From assembly GCF_000003815.2 (NCBI RefSeq), contig NC_049986.1, forward strand, positions 17,450,476 to 17,514,475: a stretch of DNA of 64,000 nucleotides, given 5' to 3'. Under the pieces are notes generated by a model. That model had not been told where the DNA came from. It was given only the letters and a program-made list of their open reading frames with translations, and ran no database searches. This DNA is from Branchiostoma floridae. Lineage: Eukaryota > Chordata > Leptocardii > Amphioxiformes > Branchiostomatidae. Position 1 is the stretch's first letter. Every line of letters starts with the position of its first letter. Positions 12,034 through 22,400 of this stretch are shown here, one piece after another. A program made the translations under genes and the position numbers.

Positions 12034-13515
12034 ATGGAAACGGGAGGACGGCGTGTTTTGGGTGGCCATGCCTGCCTGGGTCAGGGCGGACGGTCCGCGC
12101 CTGATGCCGGTGTAGGGGCACCGACACCGAGGTCTGTCCCAGGATTGTGCCAAATCTCGGGAGTTGATGAGAGGCAGTACAAGGGTTTAGTGGTTTTGTT
12201 GTGGCAAACAGTACTACAGATGGAGCGCGCACATAAAGAACATATTATCAAGCTGTGTCAACGGTTTAATGAGTCCATTGTCATTCTTCAGGAACGTTTT
12301 GTTAGAAGTTGTACCTTTCGAGTTGGTGGTAGGACGGTCAGGTCCCCACAGACACACCCGTGTGTTCTGTGCCACAAACTTGGACATTGGAAGGGAACTT
12401 GTTATCTAAATGTTGGCAATGTAAACAAGAGTAGGCCCAGTCATTTTAGTCGTAGTAGACCGTCTCCAAAGACGCATCCTTGTTTTGTATGTCGCCGGTT
12501 TGGTCATTGGAAGGCACATTGTCCTTTAAGGAAAAGGAATGGCAACAGGAGCAATGTTGTGGATGACCAGGTTAATTGTCCAGGCAATATGAAAGAAATA
12601 CACAAGTCAGTGTCTGGGGTGTCTGAAGTTGATACATGTAATGCTGAGTTCAAACCTGTTCATTGTGAAGACAAGGAAAAGGCTCGAGACAGTGTTCCTT
12701 CACGTAGGGATGGGCTCCATGTATTAACCCCGGGGACTCGAGTCAAACGGCAGACAGTCCGCCGGCCAGGGGGTCTTGTACCCCCATGTGTTGTTGTTCC
12801 AGGTGATGACAGTACAACAGACAGCGACGACAATGAAGTTGACACTGTGGAGTATGCAGGGCAGCCGACCGATGCCAAGGCAGTGGGTGGTGGAGAGGAC
12901 CCACAAGCTTTGGAGCAGGCTGGTGGTGCGGTCCAGCTAGACCCGGTCGGTGGAGACGAGGTCGCCCAGCAGGTAGACCCAGCCCAAGCGGAAGATGATC
13001 CGGAAGACGAGGCAACAGGTGTCCCGGCTCAGTCAGAGAGTGAGGCACCTGTCAGGGCGGAGGACGAGGCAGCAGGTGTCCAGGTGAAGTCGGGGAGTGA
13101 GGAGTCCGAGGGACAGGCAGTGCAGCCAGCTGAACACGCCAGTCCTGGAGATGCATCGGACAGCGATGATGGAGAAGATGGCTCTCCAGCCCTACGACGG
13201 TCGACCCGCACCCGTCATCCCCCAGAACGTTATGGTTTCTATGTGAACACTGTGAACTATTGTTCTTCTCCAAACAACATGTCTGTACGTGACGTACACC
13301 CAGCAAAGGTGCTGAGTATTGTAGACCAATCTAGTATTGTTGAGGTCGCACAAAGGTCAGGCAACCTAGAGAAGTGTCCAGTTATGGCAAAACAGGTGAC
13401 TTTGCCATCTACTCAGGGTCAGCGGGGCATATGTCAGGAGAAAAAGGCATCAGACACGTCCGTGAGGTCACCACTGGGCAGCATTATTCGTTCCTTCAGG
13501 AACTTGTTTAAGTAA
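12034..13515 (+). CDS. Gag-like protein: two CCHC zinc knuckles, acidic region, integrase-tail-like end
   Basis: This 493-aa frame lies inside the LTR element. From its first ATG it has a short helical-looking segment (LLWQTVLQMERAHKEHI, about residues 55-75). It is followed by two CCHC knuckles, PCVLCHKLGHWKGTC and PCFVCRRFGHWKAHC, each of the form CX2CX3GHX4C, as in retroviral-type nucleocapsid. A long Glu/Asp/Gln-rich stretch follows (about 225-385). Then comes RRSTRTRHPPERYGFYVN, a basic Pro-Arg motif typical of the tail of Ty3/Gypsy integrases. I see no capsid major-homology region, no DTG/DSG protease, no YxDD and no integrase triad. An internal-deletion origin that joined gag to the end of pol is the simplest reading. 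The intact frame argues for selection or recent mobilisation. Confidence 0.8.
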   Translation: METGGRRVLGGHACLGQGGRSAPDAGVGAPTPRSVPGLCQISGVDERQYKGLVVLLWQTVLQMERAHKEHIIKLCQRFNESIVILQERFVRSCTFRVGGRTVRSPQTHPCVLCHKLGHWKGTCYLNVGNVNKSRPSHFSRSRPSPKTHPCFVCRRFGHWKAHCPLRKRNGNRSNVVDDQVNCPGNMKEIHKSVSGVSEVDTCNAEFKPVHCEDKEKARDSVPSRRDGLHVLTPGTRVKRQTVRRPGGLVPPCVVVPGDDSTTDSDDNEVDTVEYAGQPTDAKAVGGGEDPQALEQAGGAVQLDPVGGDEVAQQVDPAQAEDDPEDEATGVPAQSESEAPVRAEDEAAGVQVKSGSEESEGQAVQPAEHASPGDASDSDDGEDGSPALRRSTRTRHPPERYGFYVNTVNYCSSPNNMSVRDVHPAKVLSIVDQSSIVEVAQRSGNLEKCPVMAKQVTLPSTQGQRGICQEKKASDTSVRSPLGSIIRSFRNLFK

Positions 13516-14334
13516 GGAAATGGCGGTTTGGGGTCACGACATTTGTCACGTCTGTCTTGTATGTCATGTGTACTTGGTTCATGAGAGAACCGATCAAACT
13601 GCAATGTATAGAGTGTGCGTTCGAGTATCTGTAAGCCCTTCCATAGAAAGCAATGACGTGTGTTCCTTGTGCCGGCACGGTCAATCAGCCGTGTCGGGGC
13701 GGAGTAAGGCCGATCCTAGTAGCGACAAACTAACTAGGGAGAGGTAAATGGGCTCGGAGCGCGGTGACGTTAGACCCCCCTCTCCGAGAGGTCTCCGCTT
13801 TAAAAAGTTGGGCTGAGGCCGTGAAATACGGTACTCAACAGGCTGTCGTCACTCAGAGGTTACTATACTTACTGTATCCGCCATTTCCCGGGGAGAAATA
13901 AGGTGATATATACTTATGGTGGGTTGCCATGGTGATCTGCTGACCCACACCTCATAACGTGCTCTGTGCTGGAAACTCCGGCGTGTGTCACGCTGCCCTC
14001 AGTTCTTCGTAGAGTCGCAATGCAACTGTGGTTCCTGTTTACACGAAATTTGCGTGCCATGGTGACACTTCACTCAATGCCTGAGCCAGTTGTGTATTGT
14101 ACCTTGTTTGTATTGTATGGTTTCCTTGAAAATAATGAGTCTATTGTCTCAGTGTGTCAAGATGAGGTGAAGAACAATCGAGTGTTGATTATGTCAATCA
14201 GGCGCGAATCTATGATCATATGTGCTATTGACTATGAAAAAAAAAAAAAAAAAAAACTTTGTTGATTCTGGAATACCTGTGTTAAAATGTTCATTTTCTT
14301 TACCACTGTATTGCCCGAGTAAAAAAAAAAAATT

Positions 14335-14427
14335 TATTTTATGCTCCATTGTTGTTGAAAAGTTGACCATGTATTTTATGCTCCATTGTTGTTGAAAAAT
14401 TGACCATGTATTTTATGCTCCATTGTT
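14335..14427 (+). repeat. 37-bp tandem repeat, about 2.5 copies, in the LTR element
   Basis: TATTTTATGCTCCATTG recurs at 14335, 14372 and 14409 (period 37). The spacer TTGTTGAAAAGTTGACCATG is nearly identical between the first two. It lies between a poly-A run and the polypurine tract. Confidence 0.85.
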
Positions 14428-14463
14428 GAAGATGTGACAAGGTGCGGGAGCACCTTTTCTTTC

Positions 14464-14475
14464 GAAGGAGGGGGG
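14464..14475 (+). other. Polypurine tract
   Basis: GAAGGAGGGGGG lies four bases upstream of the 3' LTR. This is the expected position for plus-strand priming. Confidence 0.8.
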
Positions 14476-14479
14476 TAGA

Positions 14480-15153
14480 TGTAACAGTGGCATATTTGGC
14501 CATGTTATGATGATATTGTTAATACTCTCTGTACTTATATGTATGTTTAGTTACAGCCCATAGCAACAGTGATGGTTGTCTTTGCGTTCACACCTTGTGT
14601 ATTATGCATGCATGTAGCAGTCTTTTGATGTGTAGGCTTTGGTCTCTGTGTTAATTCCCTGTCTGCCAGTTCTGTTCTGCAAGACAATAGGATTGTCTGG
14701 CCAACACAACCTTGTACTTGTGTGTTAAAAGTATCAGGACTAGTTCATCCATATCAATAGAATAATGCCGACTAATTAGGATAGGATAAATAGAACAGCA
14801 AAATAGAGTTAGGAGTTCAGTTCATGTAAGAGAACAGTCCGTACAGAGGAGCACGTGCACTGTCGTAACTGGAATACCCGCCGAGCCGCGTTGAAGCCTG
14901 GTCCGTGCCTGTAACTGTGAGTATAGTATTGTATAGTATAGTAAAACTCAACGCAATGTCCTACCTTATGTAATATTGTCACAACGGCTCGTGTTATGGT
15001 TAGGGATTCCTTAGTGCATTGATTATTATTGCTGTTTCCTGATTGTATTGTTGTGCTCCAATAAATGTACTTCACTGGGACCAGAATCTAGTCGAACCGT
15101 CTTTTGCCTTTCTTTAGTATTAGAGTAAAGTTACGGTAAAGTAAGTGGTTACA
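14480..15153 (+). repeat. 3' LTR
   Basis: It is 674 bp and matches the 5' LTR in length and in every segment compared, including the polyadenylation signal at 15060-15065. It is followed by the CTGA target duplication. Confidence 0.92.
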
Positions 15154-15188
15154 CTGAAGTAAAATTTACGGCCAAACAACTGCAAGGA

Positions 15189-15311
15189 TGAGAGTGAGTG
15201 AGTGATTGAGTGAGTGAGTGATTGAGTGAGTGAGTGAGTGAGTGAGTGAGTGAGTGAGTGAGTGAGTGAGTGAGTGAGTGAGTGAGTGAGTGAGTGAGTG
15301 AGTGAGTGAGA
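15189..15311. repeat. (TGAG)n microsatellite
   Basis: About 30 units of GAGT/TGAG with two TGAT variants near the left end. The Leu-Thr-His-Ser repeat frames on the minus strand are artefacts of this repeat. Confidence 0.97.
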
Positions 15312-15962
15312 GAAAAGCACGCAGTTGTTTGGCCGTTAACTTTACTTGAGTCCATACAAACATACAAATTTATAAACATACAAACATACATACGTAAAAC
15401 GGTATCCAGAATATAACCTTCTTGGTGAATGTGGTGCCTGATTCAGCGGGCCTGTATCGTGCACGGTATCGTATATTCCCTATCGGTGTTTTGACAGACG
15501 GATGACCGTACTAATCCTACAGCCACATACCGACGTCAAGTGTTCAAAGAAAATCGCCGCTGGTTTATTTCAGGGACGTTCGCTGGTTTACAGTCTCATC
15601 AGCTATATATCCCCAGATTCTGTGAGATTTTACAGCCACGATGTCATCAGTATGCCAAAACGCTAGCCCAACTTGTAGAAAGGCTTCTGAAGGTTGGAAA
15701 ATTTATGTGCTTTCGACTACGATCCTAACAAAAATACAGTAGGTAGGTAAGGACTCTCTTCTTTCCTTTTATAGTTTCCTTTTGGCCGTTAACATAAAAC
15801 TAAAGGGCATCTGTTTGTTAGAATTAGGATAGCAAGTTTCTACAACTTTTCATCACTCAGTTAGAAATTCTTATGTCCCTTGCCAGCGGACTAACCCCCA
15901 GAAGGCTAGGATCGGCAGGTCTTTGCTAGGGTAACCTGAAACACCTGTTTTGATAGACCTTA

Positions 15963-16199
15963 AGGTTGTATCTCACCGCACCTGGGGCACCGGTGCGGCA
16001 CTGCGGGGTTCGAAAGATTACTCAACGAATTTCAGAGATAAAGAACGAATTTTCATAAGTCATACTTTTACGAATTACGAATTACGCCATATCTAAAATA
16101 TAAAAAAAAATCGGCGAAAATATATATAACACAACAGTGCCGCAGTGAACGAACCCCTCAGTGCCGCACCGGAGCCCTAAGTATAGTGAGATACCACCT
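15963..16199. mobile_element. Harbinger-like MITE, copy 1 (TTA target duplication)
   Basis: This 237-bp palindromic element begins AGGTTGTATCTCAC and ends GTGAGATACCACCT. It is flanked on both sides by TTA (15960-15962 and 16200-16202). The core AACGAATTTCAGAGATAAAG is shared, in reverse, with copies at 22440 and 54235. Short length, palindromic ends and a TWA duplication are the marks of PIF/Harbinger-type MITEs. Confidence 0.75.
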
Positions 16200-16202
16200 T
16201 TA

Positions 16203-19200
16203 GCGACCATTGGATTGAAAGAGGTTTTCACTTTTTAACCAAGCTTTCAAGATACATCTTCCTGTCCAACCTATGAAATTTTTTCGCGAGAAGATCTCTC
16301 TCTAGAGAATACGGCAGTTGCATGTTGATACACTAACACTTTACACATTCACAGGCACTTAATTCCACATCCACCTACAGTTAACATTGTTTAAAACACA
16401 AATTACAAAGGTTCTAGACATATTAGATTATTGCTAACTATTTGCAACATCCTGAGATAGGTTGATCTGACAGATCGTTCAGAGTGTGAGAAGTGAAGTT
16501 GGTAATCTGTTGTATCCTGCAGATGAACTGACGTTGTAAAAATGTATCATCAGAAAATCTAACATTTGCATTTTTTTAACCCTTGTCCTGCTAATGAGTT
16601 CGTATATATACACGAGTGCACATTCGAATGCCTGTTCGTGGGTCCAGTCGATCTACAGCGGTTTAGGGAATTTCTCACTTAAAATTACTAGATGCGGCAT
16701 ACGTATACCGCAGCAAACCGCATCGATTGGGAAAGTAAATCTGCAGCGTATCATCATATCAATTTTAAGGCTTAGATGGGTTAAATTTGCAAAACAATTC
16801 TCAGCCAGAGAACTACAAACGTGTCTAGTTGTGTGACGTATCGTGCTCAGACCGGGGGCGGAATGGCGACATTTTCCTTCACGCGGCGTCGTTTCATCTG
16901 ATGGATATGCATTCAAATAACGCACTTCTGACGCACTACCTTAACACGCTGACGTTTTTATCCAGTGGATTTCAATTCATCCTCTTTCTAGAGCGATGAT
17001 TTGCGTTTCCTGTCGACATAGAGCCACTACTGATAACATTGTCCTTCGTACATGTAACTGTTGACATTTCCGTTCTTCTTTGTCATGTCTAACCACCATC
17101 ATCATGAGCGCTTCTGATCTTTATTCTGAAAAAAAATGTACATGTAGGTAATTCAGTTACATTCAGTAATATCAATGGAATGAACCCACGTCACAATGGA
17201 TCAATTCCAACTTCTTCAGCACAGGAATATCCCTGTGGATCAACTGGTATCAGCCGCACGGTTCCGAGACCCTGGTACAAGTTCCGGGGCTGCATCCATC
17301 TTTCGGGGGGGGGGGGGGACATAAACTGAATGGGGCCCCGAGCAAATCAAAAGGGAAATGGCCAGCAACTCCTCTCTGTACTACTAAAATGTACCCTGCT
17401 ACTGAAACAGCTAGGCTTAGGCACTACAAGGATCGGAACGTACAAACGAACGAACTCCTTATGAAGTTATGTCCACAAGCTCTGCTCATGTTTGTTCAGA
17501 AGGCTTTGAAAGGAAAATCTGGCAACGTTTTTTAATGACCCTTCCAAGATAAATGGCTATCACGATCAGCTACTGAAAAATGAAAAATATACAAGGAACA
17601 ATCGGCACACCTATAGTGACGTCACTATCCATATAAAAGCGTTCTTTAAAAAAAAAACGAAGTCCTACTCATTTGTACTGCCCCTCGTTACACGCTACGT
17701 TTCATCAGTGCCAGGTATGATCGAAACTTGACCTTGCACTTCCGTTTCCGGTGTCATTTTGTATGGTTTCCGGACCAAACAGAAGAAATCGATCTTGACA
17801 ACAGTTGACACCGAGACAAATAGCCACGACTCGACTTAAGCTTGTGAAGCCCATGTCATAGTCAGCTCAGATCAGTGCTGTAGATGCCGTATGTTTGTAT
17901 AGGTACTAAAACCCCTTAAGAGTATCAGCCGAGCAGCCCCCGACAGTACGGAGAGGGCTGTGCCTCGCCAGCCAGTTGCCGCCGGTCTTACGTTCTCAGC
18001 AGTGGAACAACAAACGTACGTTATCTTTATCTTCTTATGGCGTCATAAATACGCGTTCGCCGTCATAAAGCGTTCACGTTGTTTCCTTACGTCACAAAAC
18101 AACAACAACAACAACAACAGGAGCAACACAACAACAACCCTGCGGCCGGAGCACGTTGCCCCACAGGTAATGTAGGTATTATTTTCTAAATCTCTTCTCC
18201 AATTTCACGTCATCAAAACCCTTACGGATTCTTCTACCCTCTCACCGCAATTATAATGTAACAGAGCGTGCGATCCAGCAAGCTAGCTGGGCAACATAGG
18301 CTGTGAGAGTGTATCGCAGTATTGGAAATCCAATAGACTGTAGCCCATCTTTTGCTATTTGAATTCTAACGAGTTCAGCCGCACGATCACGAACGCTATA
18401 GGAATAGTAATGTTAGGCGTTTCGTACAGTCTGAGTCGTGTGGGCAAACCAGCGGCGGCCGGTTTTACAAACGTAACTGTTGCGGTACCACTTTAAACAA
18501 TACCACTGTTGATAGATTACACAACGAAATGTTGAATCAATCCTTATAAGATAGCGCCTTTGTCAACGTTGAACTATACAAGCATTCATGCAATGTTTAG
18601 TCACGTACTAGTCTCTGCAAGGCCTACGGGAGGCAGTAAATTATCGCTGAGAGCGTGAATAAGCGGTGGACGAATGTCATTGATGGAGCGCAGTGGGCAG
18701 GCCAGACGGGCAAAGTTCGCTTCAAATTTAACTCGGGATTCTGGTCATATGCCTGTGTAGCTGTGCTGTGAGTTTAGGATTAGTGGTCATTAGTACGGGC
18801 CGTACGGTACTGAATAGTCTGACCCATATGACGTAATACTGGATCAGCTGGCTATGTAGATTCCCGGGTGTAATGGACTACCGGGAACTAACCCGACGAC
18901 GCGTGAAATACCGGAAAATTGGTTGTTCCATATTTTATTAATAGCCCTGCTCATGACTGCTGCTCGGATTAGCCGACCGTTTCTAGCGGGATCAAATTCA
19001 GGGGATGATTGTTTAGGCGGGTTTTCTTGCTGATATCATTACCGGGCCGTGTTTGGATGCAGCAGGTCCGATTCGCGCAATGAAAGCGCCGACCGACAGA
19101 AGTGTAGTGTTGTGTTTCTCTTCCCAACACAGGTTGGCCGGTGAACCGCAGCTGTACATGACACAGCAGAGAGACCTCGGCATAAAGGCTGCGTCTCACA

Positions 19201-19489
19201 GAGGTCGTCCGGGGACGCTTTAGTTTTAGCGCGGGCTTAGGAGACAGAACATGCACTGACTTCGGAATAAGCCGTATAGATCTGACGTTCCTTCGGTTTC
19301 GATTAGAGACGTGGTGTCTTCACTGACGTTCTAGAACGCACCGAGGGAACGACTTCCCGACGTTGCCAGGATACTACACATACCTGTCGATTTCCTTCAC
19401 CTCGGAGGGGAGAGAATGGTCGGCTAGCCGCGCAATTAAGGCGAATGATTGTTGCCGGAAGTACGTACTGGGAGGGGAACCATAACGAC
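16203..19489. other. Intergenic; upstream region of the two-exon gene
   Basis: No gene was recognised. There is a poly-G run near 17307-17318 and an (AAC)n tract at about 18099-18136. Base composition becomes GC-rich from about 18.9 kb, suggesting the promoter of the gene at 19490. Confidence 0.45.
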
Positions 19490-22400
19490 ATGGAGAAGCT
19501 TGCTATGGTGAGCCCGGACAAGGAACTGAAGGAAGCGGGCATGGCCGAAGAGAAAGGTGACCAGGGGCTCGAGACCGGGGTGTGCACGACATCGATCTCT
19601 CCCCCTCCCCCCGAACCCCCCGCGTTCTCAGATGACACATGTACGGCCTCGGGGTTGGACTTACAAGGTTTGGAAGACGACGACATGCAAGACGAGGAGC
19701 AGCTCAAGATGGTAGCGGGGCTGGCCGCCTTCCAACTCGAGTCTAAGATATTCAGTCTGGTGCTGCCCAAGTCGCTGATCCACCCTTACATTTCACCGCG
19801 GACGATTAAAGACATGGAGAACATAATCAACAAGTTCAGTAGCCCGGAGAGCAGCGACAAGCTGGAAGGAGCGGCGGAGAAGTGGGAGGATTTGAAGGTA
19901 GAATTGGACTTCACGAGAAGTCACGATCAGGTCATACAGACGCTCAAGTCGGACTACTTACATGTCCACAACCCACTGAAGGTCATGGCTAAGGTACACC
20001 AAAGGTGAGTTCTGAGGAGCACCGTATGATTTGTACATGCTTTGATGTGAATTAGTTTCACTTATCACTGATGCATTTAAGTGTCAATTCTGAGACTTTT
20101 CATTTTTCATTTCTTTCTATATATATTTGCTTATTACTAGTAGTAGTGATAGTTCGCTCAATTGAATGGGTCTGGTACGGGTCCTGTAATACTGGTCTAG
20201 TCTGTAAAAGGTACAATCATTGAAACGCTAGTTCACCTTTATCCGCGGGGTGACCTATATCCGGTGTTTTAAAACGGTGTTTGGTAATAAACTTGATACC
20301 CTTACATACAACGGATATAGGTTACCCCTCGGTTAAAGGTGAACTAGCGTTACCATAATTTGAATGGGCTACAGGGATATCGATGTTTTGAAAACCCAAA
20401 ATGTGAATGTTATTTTTTTTTTCGAAAAAGGGTAAACTTATTGTAAACTGGAAATTGGACATGTACATTTAGATTTAAATAGTCTACCCACCCTCTTAAA
20501 TACAGCATAAACAGCTCAAGGCAAGCGCAATTTCAGAGAGCGTAGTACGTTAGATAATAGTTATTACTTGTCATTACCTCACACGCTTCACCACCTACCC
20601 CGGTCATGTTTTGCATGTCGCTGACCTCTTCACTATCATGGCTATTAATTCACGGTTTATCTTCCGGCTCGAGCAGATTTGAATTACCGTGGTGCTAACA
20701 CACAAGCACCGTATGTTTGGGAATTAGTTATTCATGAAAATCTCAAATCAGCCTGCTGCCGCTTTTTATCAAGGTCATGACAGAAGATCTAGAGGTAAGG
20801 GCTAAACAAAATATAACAAAGTTTACAGATTACGTGTACATACCAACATATGATATACATATAAGAGGAATAGCCTGTAACTAATCCACTAAATACAGGT
20901 CAGAATTTCAGATGTTGTTTGGATGGTATCAGATGACTACGCCCCCCAAGGAAAACGGACGATCCCCTTAAGCTTGCTGCTCGTATATACTAAGAAAGAG
21001 CAAATAGCCCGTGACATGTTATTGCACCCCCGCGCGGTGACAAGGACTCTTAAGTATGCAACTGTCGCTCCAGGCAGGGAGGGATGGTTTGTGGAGAGAC
21101 TGACTTACTGTTTGATGTTGCTGGAAAAATAATTCACCCGTAGGTCCCTCGTACAGGTGGATATTGCCAAAAGTGTTCAAGCCATTAATAACTTATAGAA
21201 TATAAGTCGCATATGTCTTGAGTGAACTGCTGTTGTCTACAGACGAAATTCTGGATCATCCAGTGAAATTTCCAGTGGCAGTGTTGCTTTGAGTTGAGAG
21301 GGTGGATTTGACCTCCGGTAGATCCTTGTCCACTAAGCTCAAACGAAAAGCAACCCATTCATATCAAAGCTCCTTGTTCATATCTGCCCGAAAGAATTGG
21401 TTTTCACGTGGACTGGGAGATTTTGAACTCTCCAAGCAGAGGTTAGGCTCCGGCTGTTTTTTTTTATAACGTTTTTAGTCGTTTTTATCGGGCTTTCTAA
21501 AAACGACTAAAATGACGTTAAAAAAAACAGCCGGAGCCTAGCCTCTGCTTGGCGAGTAGAGATTTTGGCTAATTTGGACTGGGCCTGCGGACAAGGTTTG
21601 AAATAGTATTGATACCTGGATTAATCACCTCTACTATGACTATGGGCCAGCTGGGGTTCCCTTTGACGTTACATTGACACGAGAAACCGGCCATTTCAAA
21701 GGATAGAAACAAGAAAGCTTCTGAAAAAAGCTGGCCGGTGCGTATTTTGGAAAAAGCCTGGATGTTAAACAAAATCACACGAAAAAAGAGTTTTTAAACA
21801 TCGAATTACTGAATTGGTCTTTCTTCTATTGAAAAAAACACTACATGAGATTTGTCTAACAAAGAAAAAAATCTACGATCTACGGAAGATAGGTACCGTG
21901 CTGTAGACCGCTCGGCCACGCTGGCTCGATTACGCAATAGCACGTATAGAAGGGCTATTTGGTTAAAGTGACCGATCCATCCATCCATGCATCCATGCAA
22001 CCGCAGCACCGGCAAAAATCGTAACATACACTGGATCAGCTGGGTTACAAAATTATGGATTAACGTTAAAGACAATATGGAATATTTATAGAGTAGAGAT
22101 CAGTATTGCTACCATGCTCGGGGCGTATGCAAGGGGTGCACCGACTTCCCGATAGGACCACTTAAATATGACCTTGCAAGGTCGCCATGTCGGAATGCAC
22201 CATGACAGATAGATCGCCATGACCTACCCGGGTGCGCAAATATTCACAACCGTGCTCAAGGCCTATTCATAGACGGCCCTAAAGGGGTACTTACCAACGT
22301 AAACCCAGAGAGGGGTGAGAGGTAGTCTCTACCGGACTCCCGCCTAACCGAATAGGGGACTTGCCAAGTTAGGCATAAAAGCCTTTTGTCTTACTTGGCC

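Larger units (their letters stand above)
10489..15153 (+). mobile_element. Complete non-autonomous LTR retrotransposon (Ty3/Gypsy-like)
   Basis: Two direct 674-bp LTRs (10489-11162 and 14480-15153) bound a 3.3-kb interior. Each LTR begins TGTAAC and ends GTTACA, the usual TG...CA form with a 6-bp inverted terminus. CTGA flanks both sides (10485-10488 and 15154-15157) as a short target-site duplication. A primer-binding-like site follows the left LTR, and a polypurine tract precedes the right LTR. The only long frame (12034-13515) has CCHC zinc knuckles and an integrase-tail-like end. No protease, reverse transcriptase, RNase H or integrase core is present, so movement would need enzymes from another element. 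The LTRs looked the same wherever I compared them, suggesting a recent insertion. Confidence 0.9.

Noticed and set aside
15120-15391. Minus-strand frames rich in Leu-Thr-His-Ser repeats
   Set aside because: They are translations of the (TGAG)n microsatellite and appear in all three frames, so they are not proteins.
17960-18175. 71-codon frame with an Asn/Thr run
   Set aside because: The run comes from the (AAC)n tract, and no splice or homology support was seen.
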